Shown: piece by piece, positions 7,618-15,503 of the stretch
Position numbering within the stretch: position 1 is the stretch's first letter
How the letters are laid out: every line of letters starts with the position of its first letter
Source: Lentisphaeria bacterium
GTDB lineage: Bacteria > Verrucomicrobiota > Lentisphaeria > Victivallales > Victivallaceae
Reading direction: 5' to 3'
NCBI GenBank assembly: GCA_900768515.1
Contig: CAAGDG010000077.1
Location: 1 to 42,132, forward strand
DNA length: 42,132 nt
Position numbers and translations under genes: made by a program
Notes under the pieces: model-generated
The model's database searches: none
Told to the model about the DNA's origin: nothing
Seen by the model: only the letters and a program-made list of their open reading frames with translations

Positions 7618-8619
7618 ATGAAAGAGACGGGGAAATATCTGGTGACCGGCGGCGCCGGGTTCATCGGTTCGCACCTGGTGGACGCTCTGCTTGCGGCCGG
7701 GAACCGGGTCGTCTGTCTCGACAACTTCTCCACCGGGAAGCGCTCCAATCTCAAGGAGGCGCTGCGCCGGGAACAGTTCCGGCTGATCGAAGGCGACATC
7801 CGCGATCCCGGGGTCTGCCGGGAGGCGTGCGCGGGAGTGAAGGTCATCTTCCACGAGGCGGCGCTCGGCTCGGTGCCGCGCTCCATCGCCGCGCCGGCGG
7901 AGACGGTGGACGTCAACGTCGGCGGGTTCGTCCGGATTCTGGAAGCGGCCCGGGATGCGAAGGTGCGCCGGGTGGTCTACGCCTCCAGCTCCTCGGTGTA
8001 CGGAGACGCGCCGGAACTGCCCAAGCGCGAAGAGCGGATCGGCCGCCCGCTCTCGCCCTACGCGCTTTCCAAATGGACCGATGAACTGTTCGCAGAGAAT
8101 TTCCGCGCCGTCTACGGACTCGAAACCGTGGGACTGCGCTACTTCAACGTGTTCGGCCCCCGGCAGGACGCCGGCAGCGGTTACGCGGCGGTGATTCCGA
8201 AATTTCTGACGGCGCTTCTCGAACACCGTCCCCCGACCATCAATGGAGACGGCAGTTACTCCCGCGATTTCACCTACATCGACAACGTGGTGGCCGCCAA
8301 TCTGCTGGCGGCGGAGGCCGCCGGCGCCCCGGGCGGGGTCTTCAACATCGCCTGCGGCGGATGCGTCACCCTCGCGGAACTCTTCACCGTTCTGCGGGAG
8401 GCGGTCGGCCGCCATGATCCGGCGGCGGCGGGGATCGAAGCGCTCCATGGTCCGGAACGGCCGGGGGACGTTCCGCACTCGCAGGCCGACGTCAGCCGGG
8501 CGCGCGAACGGCTGGGATACCGCCCCCGGGTGGAATTCCGGGAAGGAGTCGAGCGGACGGCGGCCTGGTTCTTCCGGGAAGGAAAGCGTCACGGACAAGC
8601 CGAAGGGGAAGGAATGTGA
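7618..8619 (+). CDS. UDP-sugar 4-epimerase, WbpP/TviC-like extended SDR
   Basis: A 333-residue protein. The NAD-binding motif VTGGAGFIGSHL is followed by the active-site YxxxK (SPYALSKW). HEAALGSVPRSI and LRYFNVFGPRQD match the WbpP/WbgU/TviC group, which interconverts UDP-GlcNAc(A) and UDP-GalNAc(A), better than GalE. It probably supplies a precursor for surface polysaccharide. A GTG at 7612 is in frame, but the ATG is preferred because the promoter would start transcription there. The UDP-glucose dehydrogenase gene follows 37 bases downstream, consistent with an activated-uronate or amino-sugar module. Confidence 0.87.
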   Translation: MKETGKYLVTGGAGFIGSHLVDALLAAGNRVVCLDNFSTGKRSNLKEALRREQFRLIEGDIRDPGVCREACAGVKVIFHEAALGSVPRSIAAPAETVDVNVGGFVRILEAARDAKVRRVVYASSSSVYGDAPELPKREERIGRPLSPYALSKWTDELFAENFRAVYGLETVGLRYFNVFGPRQDAGSGYAAVIPKFLTALLEHRPPTINGDGSYSRDFTYIDNVVAANLLAAEAAGAPGGVFNIACGGCVTLAELFTVLREAVGRHDPAAAGIEALHGPERPGDVPHSQADVSRARERLGYRPRVEFREGVERTAAWFFREGKRHGQAEGEGM

Positions 8620-8656
8620 TCCTCTCCCGAACTCCTTCGCACGACAACAGACAAAA

Positions 8657-10042
8657 ATGGAAATGAACAGCATGGTGAAAAACATTCTCTGCATCGGGGC
8701 CGGTTACGTGGGCGGCCCGACGATGGCGGTGATCGCCGACCGTTGTCCGCAATACAAAGTCACGGTGGTCGACCTCAACGCCGACCGGATCGCCGCCTGG
8801 AACTCCGACACATTGCCGATCTATGAACCAGGACTTGACGAGGTGGTCAAACGGCGCCGCGGCCGGAATCTCTTCTATTCGACCGACATTCCGGCCGGCA
8901 TTAAAGCGGCGGACATCATCTTCGTCAGCGTGAACACCCCCACCAAGACCTTCGGAGCCGGCGCCGGAAAAGCCGCCGATCTGCAGTACCTTGAGAAGAC
9001 TGCGCGAAGCATCATCGAGCACGCCGACTCCGACAAGATCGTCGTGGAGAAGAGCACGCTCCCGGTGCGGACCGCACAGGCGATGAGCCGGATTCTCCAC
9101 TCCAACACCAGAAACCTCAAATTCCAGATCGTCTCGAACCCGGAATTTCTGGCGGAAGGCACCGCGATCCGCGACCTCGAAAATCCGGACCGGGTGCTGA
9201 TCGGCGGACTCGAAACCGAAGCCGGACGCGCCGCGGTCGAAGAGGTCGCCGCCATCTACGCCAACTGGGTTCCGCGGGAACGGATCATCACCACCAACCT
9301 CTGGTCGAGCGAACTGACCAAACTGGTTTCCAACGCGCTGCTGGCGCAGCGGGTCTCTTCGATCAACAGCATCTCGGCGCTCTGCGAACGGACCGAAGCC
9401 AACGTCGACGAGGTCGCCGCGGCAGCCGGATGCGACAGCCGGATCGGGCCGAAATTCCTCAAGGCAAGCGTCGGATTCGGCGGCTCCTGCTTCAAAAAAG
9501 ACATCCTGAATCTGGTCTACCTCTGCGGACACTATGGACTGCCGGAGGTCGCCGAATACTGGGAACAGGTGATCCGCATGAACGACTATCAGGCGCGCCG
9601 GTTCGTCGGCAACATGCTCTCGGCGATGTTCAACACGGTCGCGGACAAGCGGATCGCCATTCTCGGCTTCGCGTTCAAGGCCGATACCGGAGACACCCGG
9701 GAATCCCCGGCGATCGCCATCTGCCGCCAGCTCCTCGAAGAACGTGCCCGGCTGCGGATCCACGATCCGAAAGCGCTCGGCAACGCCAGAATCGACCTTG
9801 AAGGGGTTCCCGGCGACATCACCTACTGCCCCGATCCCTACGACGCGGTGACCGGCGCCCACGCCATCGTCATCGCGACCGAATGGAAGTGCTTCCGTGA
9901 ACTTGACTTCCGAAAAATTTTCGAGCGGATGGAAAAGCCGGCATTCCTCTTCGACGGCCGCAATCTGCTCGACCATGCCGCACTCTTTAAGCTCGGCTTC
10001 AACGTCTACCCGGTCGGCCGCAAGGCACTGACCCATTTTTGA
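8657..10042 (+). CDS. ugd: UDP-glucose 6-dehydrogenase, animal/plant-like type
   Basis: A 461-residue protein that oxidises UDP-glucose to UDP-glucuronate with two NAD+. The Rossmann motif CIGAGYVGGPTMAVIA is followed by TLPIYEPGL, SVNTPTKTFG, EKSTLPVRTA and NPEFLAEGTAI; the catalytic Cys is in GFGGSCFKKD, and the C-terminal domain carries ILGFAFKADTGDTRES and FDGRNLL. These strings, and the length, match metazoan and plant UGDH much more closely than the shorter Ugd/TuaD/WbpO-type bacterial enzymes. Three in-frame ATGs (8657, 8663, 8672) are possible and none has a strong ribosome site. The amidase gene follows 16 bases later. UDP-glucuronate would feed exopolysaccharide or LPS synthesis together with the epimerase. 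Confidence 0.93.
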   Translation: MEMNSMVKNILCIGAGYVGGPTMAVIADRCPQYKVTVVDLNADRIAAWNSDTLPIYEPGLDEVVKRRRGRNLFYSTDIPAGIKAADIIFVSVNTPTKTFGAGAGKAADLQYLEKTARSIIEHADSDKIVVEKSTLPVRTAQAMSRILHSNTRNLKFQIVSNPEFLAEGTAIRDLENPDRVLIGGLETEAGRAAVEEVAAIYANWVPRERIITTNLWSSELTKLVSNALLAQRVSSINSISALCERTEANVDEVAAAAGCDSRIGPKFLKASVGFGGSCFKKDILNLVYLCGHYGLPEVAEYWEQVIRMNDYQARRFVGNMLSAMFNTVADKRIAILGFAFKADTGDTRESPAIAICRQLLEERARLRIHDPKALGNARIDLEGVPGDITYCPDPYDAVTGAHAIVIATEWKCFRELDFRKIFERMEKPAFLFDGRNLLDHAALFKLGFNVYPVGRKALTHF

Positions 10043-10058
10043 ACAGGAGATTGTTTTC

Positions 10059-11189
10059 ATGAAAATTCGATTTGCCGCACGCGCCACCGCCGCTTTCGCG
10101 ATCGGAGTCGCGCTCTCCGGCTGTGTCTCATCCATTCCGGAAGTTCCGGAAACCGGCGCGGACGCGGCGGTTTCCGCCGATGTCCCGCCGAAACCCGCCC
10201 CGGAACCGGAAAAGAAACTGGAACCGGAAAAGAAACTGGAGCCGAAAGAGAAACCGGAGCCGGCCGAAAAGGACGAGGCGGCTCAGAACCCGGCTCCGGA
10301 CGGCCCGGAAAATTCTCCCGTTCCCTCCCCCGACGCACCGATACCGGTTACGGCAACCGGATTCGAATGCACGGAAGCGAACGGCACCGTCTCCCTGCAC
10401 CACCGCGGCAACACGGTGGTGCTCCGACCCAACACACTGCGGGCGGAATTCAATGGTGGAGTGATCCATCTGCTCCACAAACCGACCCGGGATTCCGACG
10501 GGCCCCTCCTGTTGCATCGGCAGGATGTCGAGAAGGTGATCACCCCGCTCCTGACCGGGAAGACCGGAATCAGCCGCAAGAGGAAGACCATTCTGATCGA
10601 TCCCGGCCATGGCGGACAGGAGCTCGGCGCACTCGGGGAACGCCACCAGGAGAAAAAACTCAACCTGATTCTCGGGCGCAAAGTGGCTGAAGAGCTGGTC
10701 CGCCGGGGGTTCGAGGTGAAGATGACCCGCCCCGCCGACATCGACCTTTCACTCGACGAACGCGCCGCAATGACCGGAGAACTCCAAGCGGACCTCTTTC
10801 TGTCGATTCACCACAATGCGTCGACAGCGCGGCAGGCGACCGGTGTGGAGACCTACGCCCTGACTCCGGCGGGGGCGATCAGCACCAACGGCCGGGGCAT
10901 CGTCTCCGAGGATCCTCTGCCGGGCAACCGCTTCGATGCGGCAAATCTGATTCTGGCGCGGGAAATCCAGTCGCGGCTCTACACGGCGACCGGAGGTCCC
11001 GACCGGGGAGTCCGTTTCGCCCGGTTCCGGGTGCTGGCGAAGGCGCAGTGTCCGGCAATTCTGATCGAGGCGGGCTTCATCTCCAATCCGCAAGAGGAGG
11101 AGGTGATCGCCGGAGAAGAGCGTCAGGCGAAGGTGGTCAAGGCGGTCGCCGACGGCGTGGTCGAATTCAATCGGCTTTGCGGCGAGTAG
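10059..11189 (+). CDS. N-acetylmuramoyl-L-alanine amidase (Amidase_3) lipoprotein
   Basis: A 376-residue protein. The signal peptide ends in a lipobox LSGC (Cys at about residue 22). A Pro/Glu/Lys-rich linker with EPEKKL repeats spans roughly residues 40-75. After a region of about 100 residues comes the Amidase_3 domain from about residue 178: ILIDPGHGG (Zn His), the Glu of RHQEKKLN, LSIHHN (Zn His) and the catalytic Glu of ILIEAGFISN. It cleaves the peptide stem from MurNAc during cell separation and would be anchored in a membrane facing the periplasm. AACAGGAGA precedes the ATG. Its last 23 bases overlap the 3' end of the convergent EamA gene. Confidence 0.9.
   Translation: MKIRFAARATAAFAIGVALSGCVSSIPEVPETGADAAVSADVPPKPAPEPEKKLEPEKKLEPKEKPEPAEKDEAAQNPAPDGPENSPVPSPDAPIPVTATGFECTEANGTVSLHHRGNTVVLRPNTLRAEFNGGVIHLLHKPTRDSDGPLLLHRQDVEKVITPLLTGKTGISRKRKTILIDPGHGGQELGALGERHQEKKLNLILGRKVAEELVRRGFEVKMTRPADIDLSLDERAAMTGELQADLFLSIHHNASTARQATGVETYALTPAGAISTNGRGIVSEDPLPGNRFDAANLILAREIQSRLYTATGGPDRGVRFARFRVLAKAQCPAILIEAGFISNPQEEEVIAGEERQAKVVKAVADGVVEFNRLCGE
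10203..10256 (+). repeat. 18-bp tandem repeat encoding the EPEKKL linker
   Basis: GAACCGGAAAAGAAACTG occurs twice exactly (10203-10220, 10221-10238), followed by a diverged third copy (10239-10256). In frame it encodes EPEKKL-EPEKKL-EPKEKP, the periplasmic spacer of the amidase lipoprotein. Copy number may vary between strains. Confidence 0.85.
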
Positions 11190-12087
11190 CCAGGATCGCG
11201 GCCGAAAGGCCGGCCAGCACCAGAACGATTCCGGCAAAGTTGAACCCGGTCGGTCGTTCGCCGAGCAGCAGCCAGGCGCCGAAAAGCGTGAAAATTGGCG
11301 TCAGGTTCTGCAACATGCTCAGTTTCCAGAGCGCCAACCGGGGCATCGCCGCGCTCCAGGCGACGAAGGCGAGTCCGGTCGGAAAAATGCCGATCAGCAC
11401 AATTGCGCCCCAGGCGTCCCATCCGGTGGGGATAATGATCGCGGAAACGTTGCAGAGCGCCGCCGGGAGCACCATCGCACCGGCAAACACCTGACACCAG
11501 CCGGTCAGTGCCAGCCGCCGCTCCGAACGCATGAGTTCCTGGCCGTAGACCGAACCGATCACCCAGGAGATTGCGGCCCCCAGCAGCGAAAGTTCCCCCA
11601 GCCAGCTGCCGGTCGTGTAATGGATTCCGTCGGCGGAGATGATGTTCAGCACCATCATGCAGCCGATCACTCCGGCGATCACGGCGCCGATTTCGGCCCG
11701 GCTGGTCGACTTTCCCCGCAACAGCTTCCAGATGATCACGATCAGTGCCGGACCCGATTCCAGAAAGAGTGCGGCGGCAGTGGCGCTCGCCGTCCGCTGA
11801 CCGTAGAAGTTGAGGTAGCTCATCAGAAAGTAGAGAAAAAAACTGACCGCGATCACCTGCCGGATCTCGGAAGCGGAACGCAGTTTCAGGGAGTCTCCCC
11901 GCACCTTCGCCATCGCAAAAACCAGAATCGAACCGATCAGAAACCGGTAAAAGACCAGCGACATCGGGTCCAGCCGCGGCGGAACCGATCCCATCAGATA
12001 GCGGGCGGAAATGAATGCGCTGCTCCAAAGCAGCGTCGCCAGAACGCCGAGTCCGATTCCGACCCGTTCCGCGTTACCGCTCCCCAT
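11167..12087 (-). CDS. EamA/DMT-family transporter
   Basis: About 306 residues with ten hydrophobic segments in two five-helix halves, the EamA arrangement. The first helix contains LGVLATLLWSSAFISARY; the second repeat starts near LSLLGAAISWVIGSVYGQ. EamA proteins export metabolites such as amino acids or purines; the substrate is unknown. An upstream in-frame ATG at 12105 has no ribosome site, whereas GGGGAG lies 9 bases before the ATG at 12087, so the latter is chosen. Monocistronic on the minus strand; the stop lies inside the amidase coding region. Confidence 0.88.
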   Translation of the reverse strand: MGSGNAERVGIGLGVLATLLWSSAFISARYLMGSVPPRLDPMSLVFYRFLIGSILVFAMAKVRGDSLKLRSASEIRQVIAVSFFLYFLMSYLNFYGQRTASATAAALFLESGPALIVIIWKLLRGKSTSRAEIGAVIAGVIGCMMVLNIISADGIHYTTGSWLGELSLLGAAISWVIGSVYGQELMRSERRLALTGWCQVFAGAMVLPAALCNVSAIIIPTGWDAWGAIVLIGIFPTGLAFVAWSAAMPRLALWKLSMLQNLTPIFTLFGAWLLLGERPTGFNFAGIVLVLAGLSAAILATRRKAD

Positions 12088-12128
12088 GATTCTCAGCTCC
12101 CCCATGAATTCAGCACAATATGGCTTTT

Positions 12129-12157
12129 AATATAGACGGGAGAACCCCGATTTGCAA
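12129..12157 (-). promoter_or_regulatory. Sigma-70 promoter for the EamA transporter
   Basis: On the minus strand TTGCAA (12157-12152), 17-base spacer, TATATT (12134-12129). Both elements and the spacing are identical to the promoter of the glycerol-phosphate operon at 26.5 kb. Confidence 0.72.
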
Positions 12158-12200
12158 GCCGGAATCGGACGGCATCGACCCCACTCCGGCGGCAGCGCTC

Positions 12201-12806
12201 CTACCGCCGTTTCTGCCGGAAGGCGATCAGATCCGCCACGCAGCCCATCTTCAACCCGTGCCTGCGCCGGAAAACCTCCAGCTGCGGAATCCGCGCCATG
12301 GTACCATCCTCATTGAGGATCTCGCAGAGCACTCCCACCGGCGGCAGACCGGAGAGCAGCGCGAGGTCCACCACCGCCTCGGTGTGGCCCGGACGCTCCA
12401 TCACCCCGCCCGGCCGGGCGATCAGAGGAAACAGATGGCCCGGCGAATAGAAATCATCCAGCGTGGAAGCCGGGTTGACCAGCGCCGCCACGGTCCGCGC
12501 CCGGTCAAAGGCGGATACTCCCGTGGTGTTTCCGGCAATCGCGTCGACGCTCTGAGTGAAAGCGGTGTGACGCGGATCATGTTTGCCTTCCGGTTCCGCC
12601 AGCCCAAGCCGCCGGGCGTATCCGGCCGAGAGCGGAGCGCACAACAGTCCGCGGCCATAGGTTACCAGAAAATTGACCATTCCGGCATCCGCGTGGACGC
12701 CGGCCCCGACCAGATCCCCTTCATTTTCGCGGTTCTCGTCGTCGGTCAGAATCACCACCTCGCCCCGGCCGAACGCCGCAATCACCTCTTCGATCGCATC
12801 GAACAT
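12201..12806 (-). CDS. ribB: 3,4-dihydroxy-2-butanone 4-phosphate synthase
   Basis: A 201-residue, single-domain RibB. It converts ribulose 5-phosphate to DHBP plus formate, supplying the four-carbon unit of riboflavin. Conserved motifs are VILTDDENRENEGDLV (acidic metal-binding loop), TAFTQSVDA, a DDFYSPGHLFPLIA-type loop and GHTEAVVDLA. There is no C-terminal GTP cyclohydrolase II domain. GGGAGG lies about 7 bases before the ATG. It is the only gene in its transcription unit and is preceded by an FMN riboswitch and two terminators, so it should be repressed when FMN is abundant. Confidence 0.95.
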   Translation of the reverse strand: MFDAIEEVIAAFGRGEVVILTDDENRENEGDLVGAGVHADAGMVNFLVTYGRGLLCAPLSAGYARRLGLAEPEGKHDPRHTAFTQSVDAIAGNTTGVSAFDRARTVAALVNPASTLDDFYSPGHLFPLIARPGGVMERPGHTEAVVDLALLSGLPPVGVLCEILNEDGTMARIPQLEVFRRRHGLKMGCVADLIAFRQKRR

Positions 12807-12824
12807 GCTTTACCTCCCAATAAC

Positions 12825-12854
12825 AAAAAACCCCGAACCGACAAACGATTCGGG
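12825..12854 (-). terminator. Riboswitch-associated terminator 2 (proximal to ribB)
   Basis: On the minus strand CCCGAATCG (12854-12846) pairs with CGGTTCGGG (12840-12832), followed by a G and six Ts. It ends about 18 bases before the ribB ATG, just ahead of the ribosome site. Confidence 0.8.
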
Positions 12855-12858
12855 ACCG

Positions 12859-12892
12859 AAAAAAAACCGGAAACCGATCCATCGGCTCCCGG
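12859..12892 (-). terminator. Riboswitch-associated terminator 1 (proximal to aptamer)
   Basis: On the minus strand CCGGGAGCCGAT pairs with ATCGGTTTCCGG (12892-12867; a 12-base arm including G-T pairs, tight loop) and runs into eight Ts (12866-12859). Together with the next hairpin it makes a tandem terminator between aptamer and ribB. Confidence 0.78.
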
Positions 12893-12939
12893 GACTGCCA
12901 AGACACGACGCCGCACGACAAAATCCGTCGCCCGGCACG

Positions 12940-13055
12940 CCTTCTCACATCCAGACTGTCACTGTCGGCTCCGGAATTCCACCGGATCGGCCCGCCCTGC
13001 GGACGGGTTCGCGGACTTTCACCGCCGGTAGGGAATCGCACCCTGCCCCGAAGAC
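12940..13055 (-). promoter_or_regulatory. FMN riboswitch (RFN element) upstream of ribB
   Basis: The minus strand carries the conserved RFN blocks in order: CTTCGGGGCAGGGTG, ATTCCCTACCGGCGGT, GAAAGTCCGCGA, a variable arm, GGTGGAATTCCGGAGCCGAC, AGTGACAGTCTGGATG and GAGAAGG closing the P1 side. FMN binding to such aptamers represses riboflavin genes. About 48 bases separate it from the first terminator, enough to form an antiterminator. Its 5' end coincides with the predicted transcription start. Confidence 0.96.
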
Positions 13056-13061
13056 TCCTTT

Positions 13062-13089
13062 AATATAGCACCGCGCACCGGAAATACAA
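13062..13089 (-). promoter_or_regulatory. Sigma-70 promoter for the ribB riboswitch transcript
   Basis: On the minus strand TTGTAT (13089-13084), 16-base spacer, TATATT (13067-13062). Transcription would begin near 13055, at the first conserved bases of the RFN element. Confidence 0.7.
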
Positions 13090-13183
13090 GCGGCGAACGC
13101 CGTTCCCCTTCGGCTTCCCCGAAGCGCAGATTCAGCGCCCCGGAAAATTCCGAAACATTCCCACCCCGCTTGGCGCGGGAAAC

Positions 13184-13216
13184 AAAAAAAGTGGGACAGC
13201 CTTCCGACTGTCCCAC
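13184..13216 (-). terminator. Terminator of the rplM-rpsI operon
   Basis: On the minus strand GTGGGACAG (13216-13208) pairs with CTGTCCCAC (13199-13191) around an 8-base loop, followed by seven Ts. It lies 25 bases after the rpsI stop. Confidence 0.93.
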
Positions 13217-13241
13217 CCGCAATCGCAATACCCGGAACGCT

Positions 13242-13640
13242 TCAGCGCTTCGAGAACTGGAACCGGCGGCGCGCACCCGGCTGACCGGGTTTTTTGCGTT
13301 CCTTGACGCGCGCATCGCGGGTCACCATGCCGGCGGCCTTGAGCACCGCGCGGACATTTTCATCCATCTTGATCAGCGCACGGGCCACGCCGTGGCGCAG
13401 CGCGCCGGCCTGACCGGCCATGCCGCCGCCGTTGAGCGTCGCGGCGATGTCGACTTTGCCCTCGGCCTCGCTGACCTTCAGCACCTGCTGCACATAGCCG
13501 CAGAGCGCTTCGCTGTTGAAATAGGCAGCCATCTCCATATCGTTCACGACAATCTTGCCGGTACCGGGCTGAACCCGAACCCGGGCGACAGCGCACTTCC
13601 GACGTCCGGTGGCCCAAACTTCATCACTTTTCTTAATCAT
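13242..13640 (-). CDS. rpsI: 30S ribosomal protein S9
   Basis: A 132-residue protein of normal length. It starts with VWATGRRKCAVARVRVQPGTG and has the basic C-terminal tail KKPGQPGARRRFQFSKR, which reaches the ribosomal P site in this family. Nine bases separate it from rplM, the usual rplM-rpsI pairing. Confidence 0.98.
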   Translation of the reverse strand: MIKKSDEVWATGRRKCAVARVRVQPGTGKIVVNDMEMAAYFNSEALCGYVQQVLKVSEAEGKVDIAATLNGGGMAGQAGALRHGVARALIKMDENVRAVLKAAGMVTRDARVKERKKPGQPGARRRFQFSKR

Positions 13641-13649
13641 AGCGATCCA

Positions 13650-14081
13650 TTACTCCACAGTAACTTTAGTCGGGTTCTGAGCGGCGTGCGGATGCTCCGC
13701 ACCGGCGTAGACCTTGAGCTTGCTGAACTGCGCCCGACCGAGACGGCCGTGCGGCATCATGCCCCAGACCGCGTCGCGGATCATCCGTTCGGGATTGCGC
13801 TCGCGGATCGCTTTCGCCTTCGTCTCCTTGCGGCCGCTGCGGTAGCCGGTGTAATCGACGTAGATCTTCTCGTCCGCCTTGCGGCCGGTGAAGACCGATT
13901 TCGCGGCGTTGATCACAATCACCACCGCACCGGTATCGACATGGGGAGTATAAGTCGGCTTGTCCTTGCCGCGGAGCGCATTGGCAATGCGGACCGCCAG
14001 GCGGCCGACCGGAGCCTCGGACGCGTCGAACAGGAGGTGCTCCCGTTTGATCTCTCCGACTTTAGCCAGATAAGTTTTCAT
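13650..14081 (-). CDS. rplM: 50S ribosomal protein L13
   Basis: A 143-residue protein of normal length. Characteristic segments are VGRLAVRIANALRGKDKPTY, VVIVINAAK, the YRSGRKETKAK region and AVWGMMPHGRLGR. It is first gene of the rplM-rpsI operon. No clear Shine-Dalgarno precedes the ATG (GGGTAGTGTACTATC). The upstream untranslated region appears long (see promoter entry), so leader-mediated control is possible. Confidence 0.98.
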   Translation of the reverse strand: MKTYLAKVGEIKREHLLFDASEAPVGRLAVRIANALRGKDKPTYTPHVDTGAVVIVINAAKSVFTGRKADEKIYVDYTGYRSGRKETKAKAIRERNPERMIRDAVWGMMPHGRLGRAQFSKLKVYAGAEHPHAAQNPTKVTVE

Positions 14082-14245
14082 GATAGTACACTACCCGTTA
14101 TAATAATGTTCTCTACGACGCTTCTCCACTGCGCGGATCCGTTTCGCACGACGGTTCCGGCCCGAAGAAACATGCCGCCTTTCAGCCGCAGCATCCGGAC
14201 AGCGATGATCGGGGTGCCGTCCTTCCGCGGACTGAAGACGCTTTT

Positions 14246-14273
14246 AAAATAGCATCAAAGCGCGGATTTTCCA
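14246..14273 (-). promoter_or_regulatory. Tentative promoter and long leader for rplM-rpsI
   Basis: On the minus strand TGGAAA (14273-14268), 16-base spacer, TATTTT (14251-14246). It predicts a leader of roughly 155 bases (14082-14239) that holds no recognisable gene but several GC-rich dyads. A closer TATTAT-containing sequence near 14100 lacks a partner -35. Confidence 0.45.
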
Positions 14274-14312
14274 GTTTTTACAGAAGAAAATCCGCAAAAA
14301 AATCGAGATTTT

Positions 14313-14337
14313 CCGCCCGGCCTCTCCCGCCGGGCGG
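14313..14337 (-). terminator. Hairpin after ddh
   Basis: On the minus strand CCGCCCGGC (14337-14329) pairs with GCCGGGCGG (14321-14313) around a 7-base loop, 13 bases past the ddh stop. It is followed by AAAATCTCG and then seven Ts, so the T-tract is displaced and efficiency is uncertain. Confidence 0.55.
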
Positions 14338-14350
14338 CGGAATGAAGCGA

Positions 14351-15349
14351 TCACATCCAGTGCTTCAGAAGTTCCTCGCGCGAAAGCGTCGTGAAATAGG
14401 CCGCCGGGATGTCCAGAATCGTGAAGGCTCCCGTACGCCCCTCCTTTGCCAGCCTCACGGCGGCGCGGGCGTGGGCGACCAGCACGTTGGCAGTCGCCTC
14501 GGGATTGCTTCCCCAGACACAGCGGTACTCGACCCGGGCGCCGTTCCCGTCACCGGTCGAACCGACCGCGATCGCCAGCCCGTCGTGCGGAAATCCGCGG
14601 TACTTCTCATCAAGCTCCTGCTGCGAAATGAAATGCACCCTGGTCCGGTACGGAGCGAAATATCCGGGCATTTCGACAATCGCGCGGGTCACTTTTTCCG
14701 GATCGGCCCCCTCCTCAAGCACCACGAAGCACTCGCGGGTGTGCATGTCGCCGGGCTCGAAGGCGGGATTCTCTCCGTTCCGGACCCGTTCGATCGCCTC
14801 CGGAATCGCATGGGTGTACTGGCGGGCATCCTTGACCCCCGGAATCGTCCGGAGCGCGTCGGAGTGCCCCATGCTGAGCCCCCCCTTCTCCCCGAGTCCG
14901 TAGAACCCGTAGGCGCGGGCGCCGGGGATGAACGCGCCGCCGAGCACCCGCTCCAGCGAGAAAATGCCGGGGTCCCAGCCGGTTGAAATCACAGACACAT
15001 GGCCGGCCTCCTTCGCCACGCGGTCCATCGAAGCGAAGTACTCCGGAATCCGGCTGTGGTTGTCAAAGCTGTCCACCGTGGTGATGTGCGCCGCGAACTC
15101 CGGTCCCTGCTTGGGCAGATCGTCCTTGGAGCCGCCGCAGAGAATCGCCACGTCAGGCCGCAGCGCGCTCTTCCACCCCTCGACGTCGCGGACATCCATG
15201 ACCGTGACGCCGGGCAGTTCCCGACGGACACGGTCCGGAGAACGGCTGACCACGCCGGCCAGCTCCATATCCGGATTGTTCTGAATCGACCGGTAGACCC
15301 CGCGGCCGACGTTGCCGTAGCCGACGATCATCACGCGAATCTTCTGCAT
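14351..15349 (-). CDS. ddh: meso-diaminopimelate D-dehydrogenase
   Basis: A 332-residue protein. It reversibly converts L-2-amino-6-oxopimelate (from tetrahydrodipicolinate) to meso-DAP using NADPH and ammonia, a one-step shortcut in lysine and peptidoglycan synthesis. The Rossmann motif VMIVGYGNVGRGVYRSI is followed by LCGGSKDDLPKQGP, TVDSFDNHSRIPEYF, STGWDPGIFSLERV and LGEKGGLSMGHSDALR, all Ddh signatures. Further in-frame ATGs upstream (to 15379) are rejected because AAGGAG lies 6 bases before the ATG at 15349. Confidence 0.95.
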   Translation of the reverse strand: MQKIRVMIVGYGNVGRGVYRSIQNNPDMELAGVVSRSPDRVRRELPGVTVMDVRDVEGWKSALRPDVAILCGGSKDDLPKQGPEFAAHITTVDSFDNHSRIPEYFASMDRVAKEAGHVSVISTGWDPGIFSLERVLGGAFIPGARAYGFYGLGEKGGLSMGHSDALRTIPGVKDARQYTHAIPEAIERVRNGENPAFEPGDMHTRECFVVLEEGADPEKVTRAIVEMPGYFAPYRTRVHFISQQELDEKYRGFPHDGLAIAVGSTGDGNGARVEYRCVWGSNPEATANVLVAHARAAVRLAKEGRTGAFTILDIPAAYFTTLSREELLKHWM

Positions 15350-15393
15350 GTTCATCTCCTTTATTTCGGTCATAATCATTTTACCGTTCTTTT

Positions 15394-15422
15394 AAAATAA
15401 CTCCGGAATGGAAGTTTTTCAA
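15394..15422 (-). promoter_or_regulatory. Sigma-70 promoter for ddh
   Basis: On the minus strand TTGAAA (15422-15417), 17-base spacer, TATTTT (15399-15394). The leader to the ATG at 15349 would be about 38 bases. Confidence 0.72.
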
Positions 15423-15503
15423 TCGTCCGTCCGGACTCCCGCCGAAAACAATCCGTTCCGGCGGAGTTCCCGAAACTTCGGCCCGAGAAATCGAACAATG
15501 CGG

